Source of the DNA: Hydractinia symbiolongicarpus
Taxonomy: Eukaryota > Cnidaria > Hydrozoa > Anthoathecata > Hydractiniidae
Reading direction: 5' to 3'
Assembly (NCBI RefSeq): GCF_029227915.1
Contig: NC_079887.1
Location: 5,394,001 to 5,458,000 of the forward strand
DNA: 64,000 bases
Both the position numbers and the translations under genes were made by a program. Below are positions 1-11,910 of the stretch, piece after piece; the stretch's first letter is position 1, and the number at the start of each line of letters is the position of its first letter. Below the pieces are notes generated by a model. The model worked only from the letters and a program-made list of their open reading frames with translations. It had not been told where the DNA came from and did no database searches.

Positions 1-3000
1 ACCACTAAAGCCCATGAGACTTGTAGTTTTAAAAAATGTTTTCATTTTTTATGAGACGCTGAATAAAAGGAGTTTAATCGCCGGCAAACGAAAACCCGCC
101 ATTTCCCGTAAACCCTGGGCTCGGTCCGTATAGTCAAAAGTATACAAAGAAAGTACCCAGGCAGTAAACTCATTTCCAGAACGATTTTTTAAATTATCTT
201 TTCACCACTAAAACGCATGAGACTTGTAGTTTTCAAAAATGTTTTCATTTTTGATGAAACGCTGAATAAAAGAAGTTTAATCGCCGGCAAACGAAAACCT
301 GCGATTTCCCGTAAATCCCGGACTCGGCCCGTATAGTCAAAAGTATACAAAGAAAGTACCCAGGGAGTAAACTCATTTCCCGAACGATTTTGTATATTAT
401 TTTTTCACCACTAAAGCCCATGAGACTTGTAGTTTTCAAAAATGTTTTCATTTTTGATGAGACGCTGAATAAAAGAAGTTTAATCGCCGGCAAACGAAAA
501 CCTGCGATTTCCCGTAAATCCCGGGCTTGTCCCGTATAGTCGAATGTGTACAAAGAAAGTACCCTGTGAGTAAACTCATTTCCAGAACGATTTTTTAAAT
601 TATCTTTTCACCACTAAAACGCATGAGACTTGTAGTTTTCAAAAATGTTTTCATTTTTGATGAGACGCTGAATAAAAGAAGTTTAATCGCCGGCAAACGA
701 AAACCTGCGATTTCCCGTAAATCCCGGACTCGGCCCGTATAGTCAAAAGTATACAAAGAAAGTACCCAGGGAGTAAACTCATTTCCCGAACGATTTTTTA
801 TATTGTTATTTCACCACTAAAGCCCATGAGACTTGTAGTTTTTAAAAATGTTTTCATTTTTGATGAAACGCTGAATAAAAGAAGTTTAATCGCCGGCAAA
901 CGAAAACCCGCCATTTCCCGTAAACCCCGGACTCGGTCCGTATAGTCAAAAGTATACAAAGAAAGTACCCAGGGAGTAAACTCATTTCCAGAACGATTTT
1001 TTAAATTATCTTTTCACCACTAAAACGCATGAGACTTGTAGTTTTCAAAAATGTTTTCATTTTTGATGAGACGCTGAATAAAAGAAGTTTAATCGCCGGC
1101 AAACGAAAACTTGCGATTTCCCGTAAATCCCGGACTCGGCCCGTATAGTAATAACTACACAAAGAAAGTACCCAGGGAGTAAACTCATTTCCCGAACGAT
1201 TTTTTATATTATTATTTCACCACTAAAGCCCATGAGACTTGTAGTTTTAAAAAATGTTTTCATTTTTTATGAGACGCTGAATAAAAGGAGTTTAATCGCC
1301 GGCAAACGAAAACCCGCCATTTCCCGTAAACCCTGGGCTCGGTCCGTATAGTCAAAAGTATACAAAGAAAGTACCCAGGCAGTAAACTCATTTCCAGAAC
1401 GATTTTTTAAATTATTTTTTCACCACTAAAACGCATGAGACTTGTAGTTTTCAAAAATGTTTTCATTTTTGATGAGACGCTTAATAAAAGAGGTTTAATC
1501 GACGGCAAACGAAAACCCGCGATTTCCCGTAAATCCCGGGCTTGGCCCGTATAGTCGAATGTATACAAAGAAAGTACCCTGTGAGTAAACTCATTTCCAG
1601 AACGATTTTTTAAATTATTTTTTCACCACTAAAACGCATAAAACTTGTACTTTTCAAAAATGTTTTCATTTTTGATGAGACGCTGAATAAAAGAAGTTTA
1701 ATCGCCGGCAAACGAAAACCCGCGATTTCCCGTAAATCCCGGGCTTGGCCCGTATAGTCAAAAGTATACAAAGAAAGTACCCAGGGAGTAAACGCATTTC
1801 CCGAACGATTTTTTAAATTATTTTTTCACCACTAAAACGCACGAGACTTGTAGTTTTCAAAATTGTTTTCATTTTTGATGAGACGCTGAATAAAAGAAGT
1901 TTAATCGTCGGCAAACGAAAACCCGCGACTTCCCGTAAATCCCGGGCTTGGCCCGTATAGTTGAATGTATATAAAGAAAGTACCCAGGGAGTAAACTCAT
2001 TTCCAGAACGATTTTTTAAATTATTATTTCACCACTAAAGCCCATGAGACTTGTAGTTTTTAAAAATGTTTTCATTTTTGATGAGACGCTGAATAAAAGG
2101 AGTTTAATCGCCGGCAAACGAAAACTCGCGATTTCCCGTAAATCCCGGGCTTGTCCCGTATAGTCGAATGTATACGAAGAAAGTACCCTGTGAGTAAACT
2201 CATTTCCAGAACGATTTTTTAAATCATTATTTCACCACTAAAGCCCATGAGACTTGTAGTTTTCAAAAATGTTTTCATTTTTGATGAGACGCTGAATAAA
2301 AGAAGTTTAATCGCCGGCAAACGAAAACCTGCGATTTCCCGTAAATCCCGGACTCGGCCCGTATAGTCAAAAGTATACAAAGAAAGTACCCAGGGAGTAA
2401 ACTCATTTCCCGAACGATTTTTTATATTATTATTTCACCACTAAAGCCCATGAGACTTGTAGTTTTTAAAAATGTTTTCATTTTTGATGAAACGCTGAAT
2501 AAAAGAAGTTTAATCGCCGGCAAACGAAAACCCGCCATTTCCCGTAAACCCCGGACTCGGTCCGTATAGTCAAAAGTATACAAAGAAAGTACCCAGGGAG
2601 TAAACTCATTTCCAGAACGATTTTTGAAATTATCTTTTCACCACTAAAACGCATGAGACTTGTAGTTTTCAAAAATGTTTTCATTTTTGATGAGACGCTG
2701 AATAAAAGAAGTTTAATCGCCGGCAAACGAAAACCTGCGATTTCCCGTAAATCCCGGACTCGGCCCGTATAGTAATAACTACACAAAGAAAGTACCCAGG
2801 GAGTAAACTCATTTCCCGAACGATTTTTTATATTATTATTTCACCACTAAAGCCCATGAGACTTGTAGTTTTAAAAAATGTTTTCATTTTTTATGAGACG
2901 CTGAATAAAAGGAGTTTAATCGCCGGCAAACGAAAACCCGCCATTTCCCGTAAACCCTGGGCTCGGTCCGTATAGTCCAAAGTATACAAAGAAAGTACCC

Positions 3001-3700
3001 AGGCAGTAAACTCATTTCCAGAACGATTTTTTAAATTATCTTTTCACCACTAAAACGCATGAGACTTGTAGTTTTCAAAAATGTTTTCATTTTTGATGAG
3101 ACGCTGAATAAAAGAAGTTTAATCGCCGGCAAACGAAAACCTGCGATTTCCCGTAAATCCCGGACTCGGCCCGTATAGTCATAACTACACAAAGAAAGTA
3201 CCCAGGGAGTAAACTCATTTCCCGAACGATTTTTTATATTATTATTTCACCACTAAAGCCCATGAGACTTGTAGTTTTAAAAAATGTTTTCATTTTTTAT
3301 GAGACGCTGAATAAAAGGAGTTTAATCGCCGGCAAACGAAAACCCGCCATTTCCCGTAAACCCCGGACTCGGTCCGTATAGTCAAAAGTATACAAAAAAA
3401 GTACCCAGGGAGTAAACTCATTTCCCGAACGATTTTTTAAATTATTTTTTCACCACTAAAACGCATGTGACTTGTAGTTTTCAAAAATGTTTTCATTTTT
3501 GATGAAACGCTGAATAAAAGAAGTTTAATCGCCGGCAAACGAAAACCTGCGATTTCCCGTAAATCCCGGACTCGGCCCGTATAGTCAAAAGTATACAAAG
3601 AAAGTACCCAGGGAGTAAACTCATTTCCCGAACGATTTTGTATATTATTTTTTCACCACTAAATCGCATGAGACTTGTAGTTTTTAAAAATGTTTTCATT
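1..3700 (+). repeat. Array section with AAAGCCCATGAG / AAAACGCATGAG alternation
   Basis: Units whose anchor reads CTAAAGCCCATGAG start near 1, 407, 813, 1,219, 2,030, 2,233, 2,440, 2,843 and 3,249. Units with CTAAAACGCATGAG lie between most of them, giving a 406-bp dimer-like period over 1-1,620 and 2,440-3,450. Within this, about 622-1,410 is repeated at about 2,246-3,034, an offset of 1,624 bp (8 units), with few differences. The AAAGCCC type returns near 6.0-7.7 kb and near 52.0 and 52.6 kb; I saw it nowhere else. Confidence 0.8.
30..51. other. Hairpin dyad with compensated arms
   Basis: Here the left arm reads TAAAAAATG and the right arm CATTTTTTA around the loop TTTT. Compared with the usual dyad, C became A in the left arm and the pairing G became T in the right arm, so the full 9-bp pairing is kept. 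The same form recurs in the units near 1,248, 2,872 and 3,278, all carrying the same linked neighbours, so it probably arose once and was copied. Confidence 0.8.
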
Positions 3701-3729
3701 TTTGATGGGACGTCATTTTTGATGAGACG
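3696..3729 (+). repeat. 17-bp tandem duplication inside a monomer
   Basis: The right hairpin arm and following bases are present twice: 3,696-3,712 reads TCATTTTTGATGGGACG and 3,713-3,729 reads TCATTTTTGATGAGACG. The unit is longer than 203 bp by 17. The copies differ at one base, which matches the two allelic forms of this site found elsewhere (GATGGGACG and GATGAGACG), so it may come from unequal pairing between two unit types and not from simple slippage. Confidence 0.9.
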
Positions 3730-4913
3730 CTGAATAAAAGAAGTTTAATTGCCGGCAAACGAAAACCCGCCATTTCCCGTAAATCCCGGACTCGGCCCGT
3801 ATAGTCAAAAGTATAGAAAGAAAGCACCCAGGGAGTAAACTCATATCCCGAACGATTTTTTAAATTATTTTTTCACCACTAAAACGCATGAAACTTGTAG
3901 TTTTTAAAAATGTTTTCATTTTTGATGAGACGCTTAATAAAAGAGGTTTAATCGCCGGCAAACGAAAACCCCCGATTTCCCGTAAATCCCGGGCTTGGCC
4001 CGTATAGTCGAATGTATACAAAGAAAGTACCCAGGGAGTAAACTCATTTCCCGAACGATTTTTTCAATTTTTTTTTAACCACTAAAACGCATGAGACTTG
4101 TAGTTTTCAAAAATGTTTTCATTTTTGAGGAGACGCTTAATAAAAGAAGTTTAATCGGCGGCAAACGAAAACCCGCGATTTCCCGTAAATCCCGGGCTTG
4201 ACCCGTATAGTCGAATGTATACAAAGAAAGTACCCTGTGAGTAAACTCATTTCCAGAACGATTTTTTAAATTATTTTTTCACCACTAAAACGCATAAGAC
4301 TTGTAGTTTTCAAAAATGTTTTCATTTTTGATGAGACGCTGAATAAAAGAAGTTTAATCGCCGGCAAACGGAAACCCGCGATTTCCCGTAAATCCCGGGC
4401 TTGGCCCGTATAGTCAAAAGTATACAAAGAAAGTACCCATGGAGTAAACTCATTTCCCGAACGATTTTTTAAATTATTTTTTCACCACTAAAACGCATGA
4501 GACTTGTAGTTTTCAAAAGTGTTTTCATTTTTGATGAGACGCTCAATAAAAGAAGTTTAATCGCCGGCAAACGAAAACCCGCGACTTCCCGTAAATCCCG
4601 GGCTTGGCCCGTATAGTTGAATGTATATAAAGAAAGTACCCTGTGAGTAAACTCATTTCCAGAACGATGTTTTAAATTATTATTTCACCACTAAATCGCA
4701 TGAGACTTGTAGTTTTTAAAAATGTTTCCATTTTTGATGGGACGCTGAATAAAAGAAGTTTAATCGCCGGCAAACGAAAACCCGCGATTTCCCGTAAATC
4801 CCGGACTCGGCCCGTATAGTCAAAAGTATACAAAGAAAGTACCCTGTGAGTAAACTCATTTCCCGAACGATTTTTTAAATTATTTTTTCACCACTAAAAC
4901 GCATGAGACTTGT

Positions 4914-5035
4914 AGTTTTCAAAAATGTTTTCCTTTTTGATGAGACGCTTAATGAAAGAGGTTTAATCGCCGGCAGTTTTCAAAAATGTTTTCATTTTTG
5001 ATGAGACGCTGAATAAAAGAAGTTTAATCGCCGGC
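4914..5035 (+). repeat. 61-bp internal duplication (aberrant 264-bp unit, copy 1)
   Basis: 4,914-4,974 and 4,975-5,035 are two versions of the same 61-bp part of the monomer, running from AGTTTTCAAAAATG to CGCCGGC. The first has TTTTCCTTTTTGATG and TTAATGAAAGAGG; the second has TTTTCATTTTTGATG and TGAATAAAAGAAG. The junction reads CCGGC then AGTTTTC. The duplicated part includes the hairpin, so this unit carries two hairpin regions. Confidence 0.95.
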
Positions 5036-5583
5036 AAACGAAAACCCGCGATTTCCCGTAAATCACTGGCTTGGCCCGTATAGTTGAATGTATATAAAGA
5101 AAGTACCCAGGGAGTAAACTGATTTCCCGAACGATTTTTCACATTATTTCTGCACCACTAGAACGAATGAGACTTGTAGTTTTCAAAAATGTTTTCAACT
5201 TTAGTGAGACGCTTAATAAAAGAAGGTTAATCGCCGGCAAAAGAAAACTCGCGACTTCCCGTAAATCCCGGGCTTGGCCCGTATAGTTGAATGTATATAA
5301 AGAAAGTACCCTGTGAGTAAACTCATTTCCAGAACGATTTTTTAAATTATTATTTCACCACTAAATCGCATGAGACTTGTAGTTTTTAAAAATGTTTCCA
5401 TTTTTGATGGGACGCTGAATAAAAGAAGTTTAATCGCCGGCAAACGAAAACCCGCGATTTCCCGTAAATCCCGGACTCGGCCCGTATAGTCAAAAGTATA
5501 CAAAGAAAGTACCCTGTGAGTAAACTCATTTCCCGAACGATTTTTTAAATTATTTTTTCACCACTAAAACGCATGAGACTTGT

Positions 5584-5705
5584 AGTTTTCAAAAATGTTT
5601 TCCTTTTTGATGAGACGCTTAATGAAAGAGGTTTAATCGCCGGCAGTTTTCAAAAATGTTTTCATTTTTGATGAGACGCTGAATAAAAGAAGTTTAATCG
5701 CCGGC
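5584..5705 (+). repeat. 61-bp internal duplication (aberrant unit, copy 2)
   Basis: Same junction and the same first-copy marker CCTTTTTG as the unit 670 bp upstream. It is the second copy within the 670-bp higher-order repeat. Its second 61-bp half still reads CATTTTTGATGAG, unlike the copies beyond 18 kb. Confidence 0.95.
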
Positions 5706-7852
5706 AAACGAAAACCCGCGATTTCCCGTAAATCACTGGCTTGGCCCGTATAGTTAAATGTATATAAAGAAAGTACCCAGGGAGTAAACTGATTTCCCGA
5801 ACGATTTTTCACATTATTTCTGCACCACTAGAACGAATGAGACTTGTAGTTTTCAAAAATGTTTTCAACTTTAGTGAGACGCTTAATAAAAGAAGGTTAA
5901 TCGCCGGCAAAAGAAAACTCGCGATTTCCCGTAAATCCGGGGCTTGTCCCGTATAGTCGAATGTATACAAAGAAAGTACCCTGTGAGTAAACTCATTTCC
6001 AGAACGATTTTTTAAATTATTATTTCACCACTAAAGCCCATGAGACTTGTAGTTTTTAAAAATGTTTTCATTTTTGATGAGACGCTGAATAAAAGGAGTT
6101 TAATCGCCGGCAAACAAAAACTCGCGATTTCCCGTAAATCCCGGGCTTGTCCCGTATAGTCGAATGTATACAAAGAAAGTACCCTGTGAGTAAACTCATT
6201 TCCAGAACGATTTTTTAAATTATCTTTTCACCACTAAGACGCATGAGACTTGTAGTTTTCAAAAATGTTTTCATTTTTGATGAGACGCTGAATAAAAGAA
6301 GTTTAATTGCCGGCAAACGAAAACCTGCGATTTCCCGTAAATCCCGGACTCGGCCCGTATAGTCGAATGTATACAAAGAAAGTACCCTGTGAGTAAACTC
6401 ATTTCCAGAACGATTTTTTAAATTATCTTTTCACCACTAAGACGCATGAGACTTGTAGTTTTCAAAAATGTTTTCATTTTTGATGAGACGCTGAATAAAA
6501 GAAGTTTAATTGCCGGCAAACGAAAACCTGCGATTTCCCGTAAATCCCGGACTCGGCCCGTATAGTCAAAAGTATACAAAGAAAGTACCCAGGGAGTAAA
6601 CTCATTTCCAGAACGATTTTTTAAATTATATTTTCACCACTAAAGCCCATGAGACTTGTAGTTTTTAAAAATGTTTTCATTTTTGATGAGACGCTGAATA
6701 AAAGGAGTTTAATCGCCGGCAAACGAAAATCCGCCATTTCCGGTATACCCCGGACTTGGTCCGTATAGTCAAAAGTATACAAAGAAAGTACCCAGGGAGT
6801 AAACTCATTTCCAGAACGATTTTTTAAATTATCTTTTCACCACTAAAACGCATGAGACCTGTAGTTTTCAAAAATGTTTTCATTTTTGATGAGACGCTGG
6901 ATAAAAGAAGTTTAACCGCCGGCAAACGAAAACCTGCGATTTCCCGTAAATCCCGGACTTGGCCCGTATAGTCATAAGTACAAAAAGAAAGTACCCAGGG
7001 AGTAAACTCATTTCCCGAACGATTTTTTATATTATTATTTCACCGCTAAAGCCCATGAGACTTGTAGTTTTTAAAAATGTTTTCATTTTTGATGAGACGC
7101 TGAATAAAAGGAGTTTAATCGCCGGCAAACGAAAAACCGCCATTTCGCGTAAACCCCGGACTCGGCCCGTATAGTCAAAAGTATACAAAGAAAGTACCCA
7201 GGGAGTAAACTCATTTCCCGAACGATTTTTTAAATTATTTTTTCACCACTAAAACGCATGAGACTTGTAGTTTTCAAAAATGTTTTCATTTTTGATGAGA
7301 CGCTGAATAAAAGAAGTTTAATTGCCGGCAAACGAAAACCTGCGATTTCCCGTAAATCCCGGACTCGGCCCGTATAGTCGAATGTATACAAAGAAAGTAC
7401 CCTGTGAGTAAACTCATTTCCAGAACGATTTTTTAAATTATCTTTTCACCACTAAGACGCATGAGACTTGTAGTTTTCAAAAATGTTTTCATTTTTGATG
7501 AGACGCTGAATAAAAGAAGTTTAATTGCCGGCAAACGAAAACCTGCGATTTCCCGTAAATCCCGGACTCGGCCCGTATAGTCAAAAGTATACAAAGAAAG
7601 TACCCAGGGAGTAAACTCATTTCCAGAACGATTTTTTAAATTATATTTTCACCACTAAAGCCCATGAGACTTGTAGTTTTTAAAAATGTTTTCATTTTTG
7701 ATGAGACGCTGAATAAAAGGAGTTTAATCGCCGGCAAACGAAAAACCGCCATTTCGCGTAAACCCCGGACTCGGCCCGTATAGTCAAAAGTATACAAAGA
7801 AAGTACCCAGGGAGTAAACTCATTTCCCGAACGATTTTTTAAATTATTTTTT

Positions 7853-7990
7853 CACCACTAAAACGCATGAGACTTGTAGTTTTCAAAAATGTTTTCATTT
7901 TTGATGAAACGCTTAATGAAAGAGGTTTAATCGCCGGCAGTTTTCAAAAATGTAAACTAATTTCCCGAAAGATTTTTTAAATTTTTTTTT
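7853..7990 (+). repeat. Truncated 138-bp monomer
   Basis: The distance between anchors is 138 bp here instead of 203. The unit begins like an aberrant 264-bp unit: a first 61-bp part (7,878-7,938) is followed by the diagnostic CCGGC-AGTTTTC junction. It then breaks after AAAATGT at 7,953 and resumes in the AAACTAATTTCCCG tail of a monomer. Relative to a 264-bp unit about 126 bp are missing, and both sides of the break share GT. Its first half lacks the CCTTTTTG marker of the other aberrant units. Confidence 0.85.
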
Positions 7991-10900
7991 CACCACTAAA
8001 ACGCATGAGACTTGTAGTTTTTAAAAATGTTTTCATTTTTGATGAGACGCTGAATAAAAGAAGTTTAATCGCCGGCAAACGAAAACCCGCCATTTCCCGT
8101 AAACCCCGGACTCGGCCCGTATAGTCAAAAGTATACAAAGAAAGTACCCAGGGAGTAAACTCATTTCCCAAACGATTTTTTATATTATTTTTTCACCACT
8201 AAAACGCATGAGACTTGTAGTTTTCAAAAATGTTTTCATTTTTGATGGGACGCTGAATAAAAGAAGTTTAATCGCCGACAAACGAAAACCCGCGATTTCC
8301 CGTAAATCCGGGACTCGGCCCGTATAGTCAAAAGTATACAAAGAAAGTACCCAGAGAGTAAACTCATTTCCCGAACGATGTTTTAAATTATTTTTTCACC
8401 ACTAAAACGCATGAGACTTGTAGTTTTCAAAAATGTTTTCATTTTTCATGAGACGCTTAATGAAAGAGGTTTAATCGCCGGCAAACGAAAACCCGCGATT
8501 TCCCGTAAATCCCGGGCTTGGCTCGCATAGTCGAATGTATACAAAGAAAGTACCCAGGGAGTAAACTAATTTCCCGAACGATTTTTTATATTATTTTTTC
8601 ACCACTAAAACGCATGAGACTTGTAGTTTTTAAAAATGTTTTCATTTTTGATGGGACGCTGAATAAAAGCAGTTTAATCGCCGGCAAACGAAAACCCGCG
8701 ATTTCCCGTAAATCCCGGACTCAACCCGTATAGTGAAAAGTATACAAAGAAAGTACCCAGAGAGTAAACTCATTTCCCGAACAATTTTTTAAATTATTTT
8801 TTCACCACTAAAACGCATGAGACTTGAAGTTTTCAAAAATGTTTTCATTTTTGATGAGACGCTTAATGAAAGAGGTTTAATCGCCGGCAAACGAAAACCC
8901 GCGATTTCCCGTAAATCCCGGGCTTGGCCCGCATAGTCGAATGTATACAAAGAAAGTACCCAGGAAGTAAACAAATTTCCCGAAAGATTTTTTAAATTTT
9001 TTTTTCACCACTAAAACGCATGAGACTTGTAGTTTTTAAAAATGTTTTCATTTTTGATGAGACGCTGAATAAAAGAAGTTTAATCGCCGGCAAACGAAAA
9101 CCCGCCATTTCCCGTAAACCCCGGACTCGGCCCGTATAGTCAAAAGTATACAAAGAAAGTACCCAGGAACTAAACTCATTTCCCGAACGATTTTTTATAT
9201 TATTTTTTCACCACTAAAACGCATGAGACTTGTAGTTTTCAAAAATGTTTTTATTTTTGATGGGACGCTGACTAAAAGAAGTTTAATCGCCGGCAAAATA
9301 AAACCGCAATTTCCCGTAAATCCCGGACTCAACCCGTACAGTGAAATGTATACAAAGAAAGTACCCAGGGAGTAAACTCATTTCCCAAACGATTTTTTAA
9401 ATTATTTTTTACCACTAAAAGGCATGAGACTTGTAGTTTTTAAAAATGTTTTCATTTTTGATGAGACGCTTAATGAAAGAGGTTTAATCGCCGCCAAACG
9501 AAAACCCGCGATTTCCCGTAAATCCCGGGCTTGGCCCGCATAGCCGAATGTATACAAAGAAAGTACCCAGGGAGTAAACTAATTTCCCGAACGATTTTTT
9601 ATATTTTTTTTTTCACCACTAAAACGCAAGAGACTTGTAGTTTTTAAAAATGTTTTCATTTTTGATGAGACGCTGAATAAAAGAAGTTTAATCGCCGGCA
9701 AACGAAAACCCGCGACTTCCCGTAAATCCCGGACTCGGCCCGTATAGTCAAAAGTATACAAAGAAAGTACCCAGGGAGTAAACTCATTTCCCGAACGATT
9801 TTTTAAATTATTTTTTCACCACTAAAACGCATGAGACTTGTAGTTTTCAGAAATGTTTTCATTTTTGATGAGACGCTTAATGAAAGTGGTTTAATCGCCG
9901 GTAAACGAAAACCCGCGATTTCCCGTAAATCCCGGGTTTGGCCCGTATAGTCGAATGTATACAAAGAAAGTACCCAGGGAGTAAACTAATTTCCCGAACG
10001 ATTTTTTAAATTTCTTTTTCACCACTAAAACGCAAGAGACTTGTAGTTTTTAAAAATGTTTTCATTTTTGATGAGACGCTGAATAAAAGAAGTTTAATCG
10101 CCGGCAAACGAAAACCCGCGACTTCCCGTAAATCCCGGACTCGGCCCGTATAGTCAAAAGTATACAAAGAAAGTACCCAGGGAGTAAACTCATTTTCCGA
10201 ACGATTTTTTAAATTATTTTTTCACTACTAAAACGCATGAGACGTGTAGCTTTCGAAAATGTTTTCATTTTTGATGAGACGCTGAATAAAAGAAGTTTAA
10301 TCGCCGGCAAACGAAAACCCGCGATTTCCCGTAAATCCCGGGCTTGGCCCGCATAGTCGAATGTATACAAAGAAAGTACCCAGGGAGTAAACTAATTTCC
10401 CGAACGATTTTTTAAATTTTTTTTTCACCACTAAAACGCATGAGACTTGTAGTTTTTAAAAATGTTTTCATTTTTGATGAGACGCTGAATGAAAGAAGTT
10501 TAATCGCCGGCAAACGAAAATCTGCAACTTCCCGTAAATCCCGGGCTTGGCCCGTATAGTCGAATGTATACAAAGAAAGTACCCAGGGAGTAAACATATT
10601 CCCCGAACGATTTTTTATATTATTTTTTTACCACTAAAACGCATGAGACTTGTAGTTTTTAAAAATGTTTTCATTTTTGATGGGACGCTGAATAAAAGAA
10701 GTTTAATCGCCGGCAAACGAAAACCCGCGATTTCCCGTAAATCCCGGGCTTGGCCCGCATAGTCGAATGTATACAAAGAAAGTATCCAGGGAGTAAACAC
10801 ATTTCCCGAACGAATTTTTATATTATTTTTTCACCACTAAAACGCATGAGACTTGTAGTTTTTAAAAATGTTTTCATTTTTGATGGGACGCTGAATAAAA

Positions 10901-11910
10901 GAAGTTTAATCGCCGGCAAACGAAAACCTGCGATTTCCCGTAAATCCCGGACTCAACCCGTATAGTGAAAAGTATACAAATAAAAAGTACCCAGGGAGTA
11001 AACTTATTTCCCGAACGATTTTTTAAATTATTTTTTCACCACTAAAACGCATGAGACTTGTAGTTTTCAAAAATGTTTTCATTTATGATGAGACACTTAA
11101 TGAAAGAAGTTTAATCGCCGGCAAACGAAAACCCGCGATTTCCCGTAAATCCCGGGCTTGGCCCGCATAGTCGAATGTATACAAAGAAAGTACCCAGGGA
11201 GTAAACACATTTCCCGAACGATTTTTTATATTATTTTTTCACCACTAAAACGCATGAGACTTGAAGTTTTCAAAAATGTTTTCATTTTTGATGGGACGCT
11301 GAATGAAAGAAGTTTAATCGCCGGCAAACGAAAACCCGCGATTTCCCGTAAATCCCGGACTCGGCCCGTATAGTGAAAAGTATACAAAGAAAGTACCCTG
11401 TGAGTAAACTCATTTTCAAAACGATTTTTCAAAGTATCTTTTCACCACTAAAACGCATGAAACTTGCAGTTTTCAAAAATGTTTTCATTTTTGATGGGAC
11501 GCTGAATAAAAGAAGTTTAATCGCCGGCAAACGAAAACCCGCGATTTCCCGTAAATCCCGGACTCAACCCGTATAGTGAAAAGTATGCAAAGAAAGTACC
11601 CAGGGAGTAAACTTATTTCCCGAACGATTTTTTAAATTATTTTTTCACCACTAAAACGCATGAGACTTGTAGTTTTCAAAAATGTTTTCATTTATGATGA
11701 GACGCTTAATGAAAGAGGTTTAATCGCCGGTAAACGAAAACCCGCGATTTCCCGTAAATCCCGGGCTTGGCCCGCATAGTCGAATGTATACAAAGAAAGT
11801 ACCCAGGGAGTAAACACATTTCCCGAACGAATTTTTATATTATTTTTTCACCACTAAAACGCATGAGACTTGTAGTATTTAAAAATGTTTTCATTTTTGA
11901 TGGGACGCTG
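7991..11910 (+). repeat. Mixed array section, CCCGCATAG and CTCAACCCG types
   Basis: Units with GCTTGGCCCGCATAGTCGAATG are interspersed with units carrying ACTCAACCCGTATAGTGAAAAG. From 10.5 kb they tend to alternate with a 406-bp spacing. A small insertion near 10,980 (CAAATAAAAAGTACCC instead of CAAAGAAAGTACCC) adds 2 bp. A few units are degraded in the core, such as GCCGGCAAAATAAAACC near 9,290. No gene or foreign insertion is seen. Confidence 0.75.

Larger units (their letters stand above)
4585..5924 (+). repeat. 670-bp higher-order repeat, two tandem copies
   Basis: About 4,585-5,254 and 5,255-5,924 match at an offset of 670 bp, which is three monomers plus a 61-bp internal duplication. 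Both copies carry the TATAGTTGAATGTATATAAAG or TATAGTTAAATG variant, an AAATCGCATGAG anchor, the 264-bp aberrant unit, and a divergent unit with the anchor CACTAGAACGAATGAG and TTCAACTTTAGTGAGACG, which breaks the right hairpin arm (near 5,195-5,210 and 5,865-5,880). Confidence 0.85.
3700..7990 (+). repeat. Mixed-type array section with short block duplications
   Basis: This section mixes AAAACGC, AAATCGC and AAAGCCC anchors. It contains the 670-bp compound pair at 4,585-5,924. A block at 6,241-6,728 is repeated at 7,256-7,743 (offset 1,015 bp, five units), both carrying the TTTAATTGCCGGC variant twice. The rare CATTTCGCGTAAACC variant occurs at 7,141 and 7,750, 609 bp apart. No non-repeat sequence is present. 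Confidence 0.8.

Noticed and set aside
4914-5035. Transposon insertion creating the 264-bp unit
   Set aside because: The extra 61 bp are a second copy of the unit's own sequence, with no terminal repeats or target-site duplication of foreign DNA.
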